Made by a program: the position numbers and the translations under genes
NCBI GenBank assembly: GCA_018065165.1
Contig: JAGHTV010000362.1
Span: 1-6,135, forward strand
Origin: Candidatus Sodaliphilus fimicaballi
GTDB lineage: Bacteria > Bacteroidota > Bacteroidia > Bacteroidales > Muribaculaceae
Length of the DNA: 6,135 nucleotides
Direction: 5' to 3'
Notes under the pieces: model-generated
The model's database searches: none
What the model was told of the DNA's origin: nothing
Seen by the model: the letters and a program-made list of their open reading frames with translations, nothing else
Shown here: positions 5,810 through 6,135 of the stretch, piece after piece
How positions within the stretch are numbered: position 1 is the first letter of the stretch
Layout: each line of letters starts with the position of its first letter

Positions 5810-6135
5810 TTAGAACTCGGCGTTGTTGGGAGTACGGGGGAAGGGGATGACGTCGCGAATGTTCTGCATACCTGTGACGAACAGGATGAGACGCTCGAAG
5901 CCAAGACCGGAACCTGCGTGGGGGCAAGTACCGTACTTACGAGTGTCGAGATACCACCACATGTCCTTAGTGGGTATGTTGCGACGCTCGATCTCGTTGT
6001 TAAGAATTTCAAGGCTCTCCTCACGCACTGAGCCACCAATGATCTCGCCAATCTGGGGGAACAGCACATCGGTACCCTGAACTGTGCGACGCTCCTCGGG
6101 CTCGTTGTTCTGCTTCATGTAGAAGGCCTTGATCT
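5810..6135 (-). CDS. asnS: Asparaginyl-tRNA synthetase, C-terminal 107 residues (5' end outside window)
   Basis: AsnRS charges tRNA-Asn with asparagine in the cytoplasm. The frame enters from the right edge as IKAFYMKQN, so the apparent start at 6118 is only an internal Met. It ends at TAA (5810-5812). Diagnostic segments are [14 protein letters not shown] (active-site strand of class IIb synthetases), [14 protein letters not shown], class II motif 3 GLGFERL with its ATP-contacting Arg, and the usual AsnRS terminus [17 protein letters not shown]. Two residues differ from the form I recall as common: GGSVREE, where Gln or Glu is usual before RE, and [10 protein letters not shown], where Phe is usual in place of Ser. 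Neither removes a known catalytic residue. The gene converges on the toxin-antitoxin cassette and shares the hairpin at 5753-5784. Confidence 0.97.
   Translation of the reverse strand, partial: IKAFYMKQNNEPEERRTVQGTDVLFPQIGEIIGGSVREESLEILNNEIERRNIPTKDMWWYLDTRKYGTCPHAGSGLGFERLILFVTGMQNIRDVIPFPRTPNNAEF

Noticed and set aside
5714..6031. A plus-strand open frame overlapping asnS and the antitoxin end
   Set aside because: It runs through the terminator hairpin and antisense to AsnRS motif 3; no family resemblance.

Overview
The window looks like a chromosomal segment from a gut-type member of the Bacteroidales (Bacteroidota). The evidence is threefold. Three gene starts are preceded by the Bacteroidota -7 promoter element TAnnTTTG, and no start has a Shine-Dalgarno site. 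The SecA has about 89 extra residues before its Walker A motif compared with the E. coli protein. The best-recognised accessory proteins (Lnb/DUF4105, exported DUF362, DUF6515-like lipoprotein) belong to families I associate with this phylum. I cannot place it below order level.

Layout. Positions 1-2106 (minus) hold the first 702 codons of secA, cut by the left edge. Directly upstream on the same strand (2216-3370) is a DUF4105/Lnb-type membrane protein, probably the Bacteroidales lipoprotein N-acyltransferase. A 177-base divergent intergenic region (3371-3547) separates this pair from a plus-strand two-gene operon. That operon encodes a secreted DUF362 protein (3548-4519) and, six bases later, a small lipoprotein with a DUF6515-like C-terminus (4526-4912), and ends at a strong intrinsic terminator (4939-4973). 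An AT-rich HigB/HigA-type toxin-antitoxin cassette follows (5052-5727), with its own promoter and a candidate operator of three ATTCC/GGAAT elements. It ends at a symmetrical hairpin (5753-5784) that can serve as a terminator for both the cassette and the convergent gene. The right edge (5810-6135, minus) is the C-terminal end of asparaginyl-tRNA synthetase, including class II motif 3.

How the genes relate. secA and lnb both serve the cell envelope: SecA drives export through SecYEG, and Lnb is thought to finish lipoprotein acylation. Both proteins of the divergent operon carry export signals, so they are clients of these pathways, and the lipoprotein is a plausible Lnb substrate. The toxin-antitoxin cassette is compositionally distinct and is bracketed by two terminators, so it looks like a self-contained insertion between housekeeping neighbours. 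Its antitoxin has an unusual C-terminal extension. I see no rRNA, tRNA, CRISPR array, insertion sequence or phage gene. No clearly new multi-gene system is evident; the least-characterised parts are the DUF362-lipoprotein pair and the antitoxin extension.
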